From CAVVAY01 sp963746465 (lineage in GTDB: Bacteria; Actinomycetota; Actinomycetes; JACCUZ01), in assembly GCA_963746465.1 (NCBI GenBank), contig CAVVAY010000007.1:682001-746000 (forward strand): a DNA stretch of 64,000 nt. Reading direction: 5' to 3'. The notes under the pieces are model-generated. The model saw nothing but the letters and a program-made list of their open reading frames with translations, did no database searches and had not been told where the DNA came from. A program made the translations under genes and the position numbers. The stretch's first letter is position 1. Each line of letters starts with the position of its first letter. Below are positions 63,809-64,000 of this stretch, one piece after another.

Positions 63809-64000
63809 ATGATGCAACGGCGGACGACCAGGTCCTGGCTCCCGATGTCCGTCCTGACGGCTCTTCTCCTCGTGGCCGGCCTGGTCTCGGTGGGCACCGC
63901 GCCGGCCTCCGCCGGCGCCGGTGGCCGGAACCCGGGCACCTACTCCAACCCGCTGACCCCCCAGATCCCCGGCGACGGTGTCGTCGAGAGCTGTGCCGAC
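63809..64000 (+). CDS. Secreted glycoside hydrolase family 43-like enzyme (3' truncated)
   Basis: The ATG at 63809 with GGAGGGGA 8 nt before it encodes a Sec signal (about residues 1-36, ending APASAGA) and the first about 28 mature residues, cut by the window end. NPGTYSNPLTPQIPGDGVVESCAD is the standard beginning of a GH43 five-bladed propeller (arabinanase/xylosidase class): N-P-L, IPGDG-VESCADP with the catalytic Asp. No further residues are available. Substrate open. Confidence 0.8.
   Translation, partial: MMQRRTTRSWLPMSVLTALLLVAGLVSVGTAPASAGAGGRNPGTYSNPLTPQIPGDGVVESCAD

Noticed and set aside
1..64000. CRISPR arrays, prophage, insertion sequences or toxin-antitoxin pairs
   Set aside because: I saw no regularly spaced repeats, transposase or phage structural genes, terminal inverted repeats, or small antitoxin-toxin ORF pairs while reading the window.

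Overview
The window comes from a high-GC actinobacterium. The coding style is actinomycete: many GTG starts, 4-nt ATGA/GTGA stop-start overlaps, and -10 hexamers 6-8 nt ahead of the start codon, implying leaderless mRNAs. Gene content agrees: mycothiol-dependent isomerase relatives, an IdeR-type repressor, UdgX, a MutT1-PPK1 pair, SepX, a c-di-AMP riboswitch ahead of an NlpC/P60 wall hydrolase, and FmdB-SAF-MscL and galU-moeA-moaC-mogA blocks. The order or genus cannot be fixed from this stretch. There is no prophage, insertion sequence, CRISPR array or integrase; this is chromosomal housekeeping sequence with accessory islets.

Layout: 0-10.5 kb holds metabolic enzymes and transporters (sarcosine-oxidase-family flavoenzyme, thpR, aldo/keto reductase, two MFS proteins, serC, citrate synthase, pdxH) and one frameshifted gene. 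10.5-14.3 kb holds a candidate small transcript with its own promoter, a 246-aa protein translationally coupled to UdgX, IdeR, a rhodanese and the riboswitch-controlled NlpC/P60 protein. 14.3-19 kb holds mutT1-ppk1 and a GAF-PAS-GGDEF protein. 20.3-25.1 kb holds an ArsR-SRPBCC module with a clear promoter and twin operators, diverging from a three-gene envelope cluster (small membrane protein, methyltransferase, membrane sulfatase). 25-32 kb holds a second GGDEF protein, lipoprotein hydrolases, tRNA-Arg, a frameshifted M28 peptidase and CapA. 32-36 kb holds mscL-SAF-mtnP-fmdB, an RTX-like secreted protein and a pentapeptide-DinB fusion.

36.6-42 kb is a copper and disulfide cluster (YcnI, CopC, CopD-CtaG fusion, thioredoxin-like DUF929, VKOR) with five genes overlapping by 4 nt. 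43.4-46.6 kb has a small protein gene under a perfect SOS box, diverging from a DEAD-box helicase coupled to an internally duplicated membrane protein. 47-54.6 kb has a fused SecDF, a second ArsR-SRPBCC module, ChrA, a K+/H+-type antiporter and 5-formyl-THF cyclo-ligase. 54.7-64 kb has a third GGDEF protein, galU, the molybdenum-cofactor genes moeA-moaC-mogA, a GNAT enzyme, sepX, tRNA-Ala, a MASE1 histidine kinase and the start of a GH43 enzyme.

The most notable items are: (i) the minus-strand promoter/SD/12-codon ORF/hairpin unit at 10.49-10.71 kb; (ii) a perfect SOS box lying on the -35 of an orphan 80-aa protein gene; (iii) the riboswitch whose P1 helix contains the Shine-Dalgarno of the NlpC/P60 gene; (iv) the overlapping small protein-methyltransferase-sulfatase trio; (v) two ORFs broken by single-base shifts whose family residues are otherwise intact. 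No intergenic stretch exceeds 300 bases.
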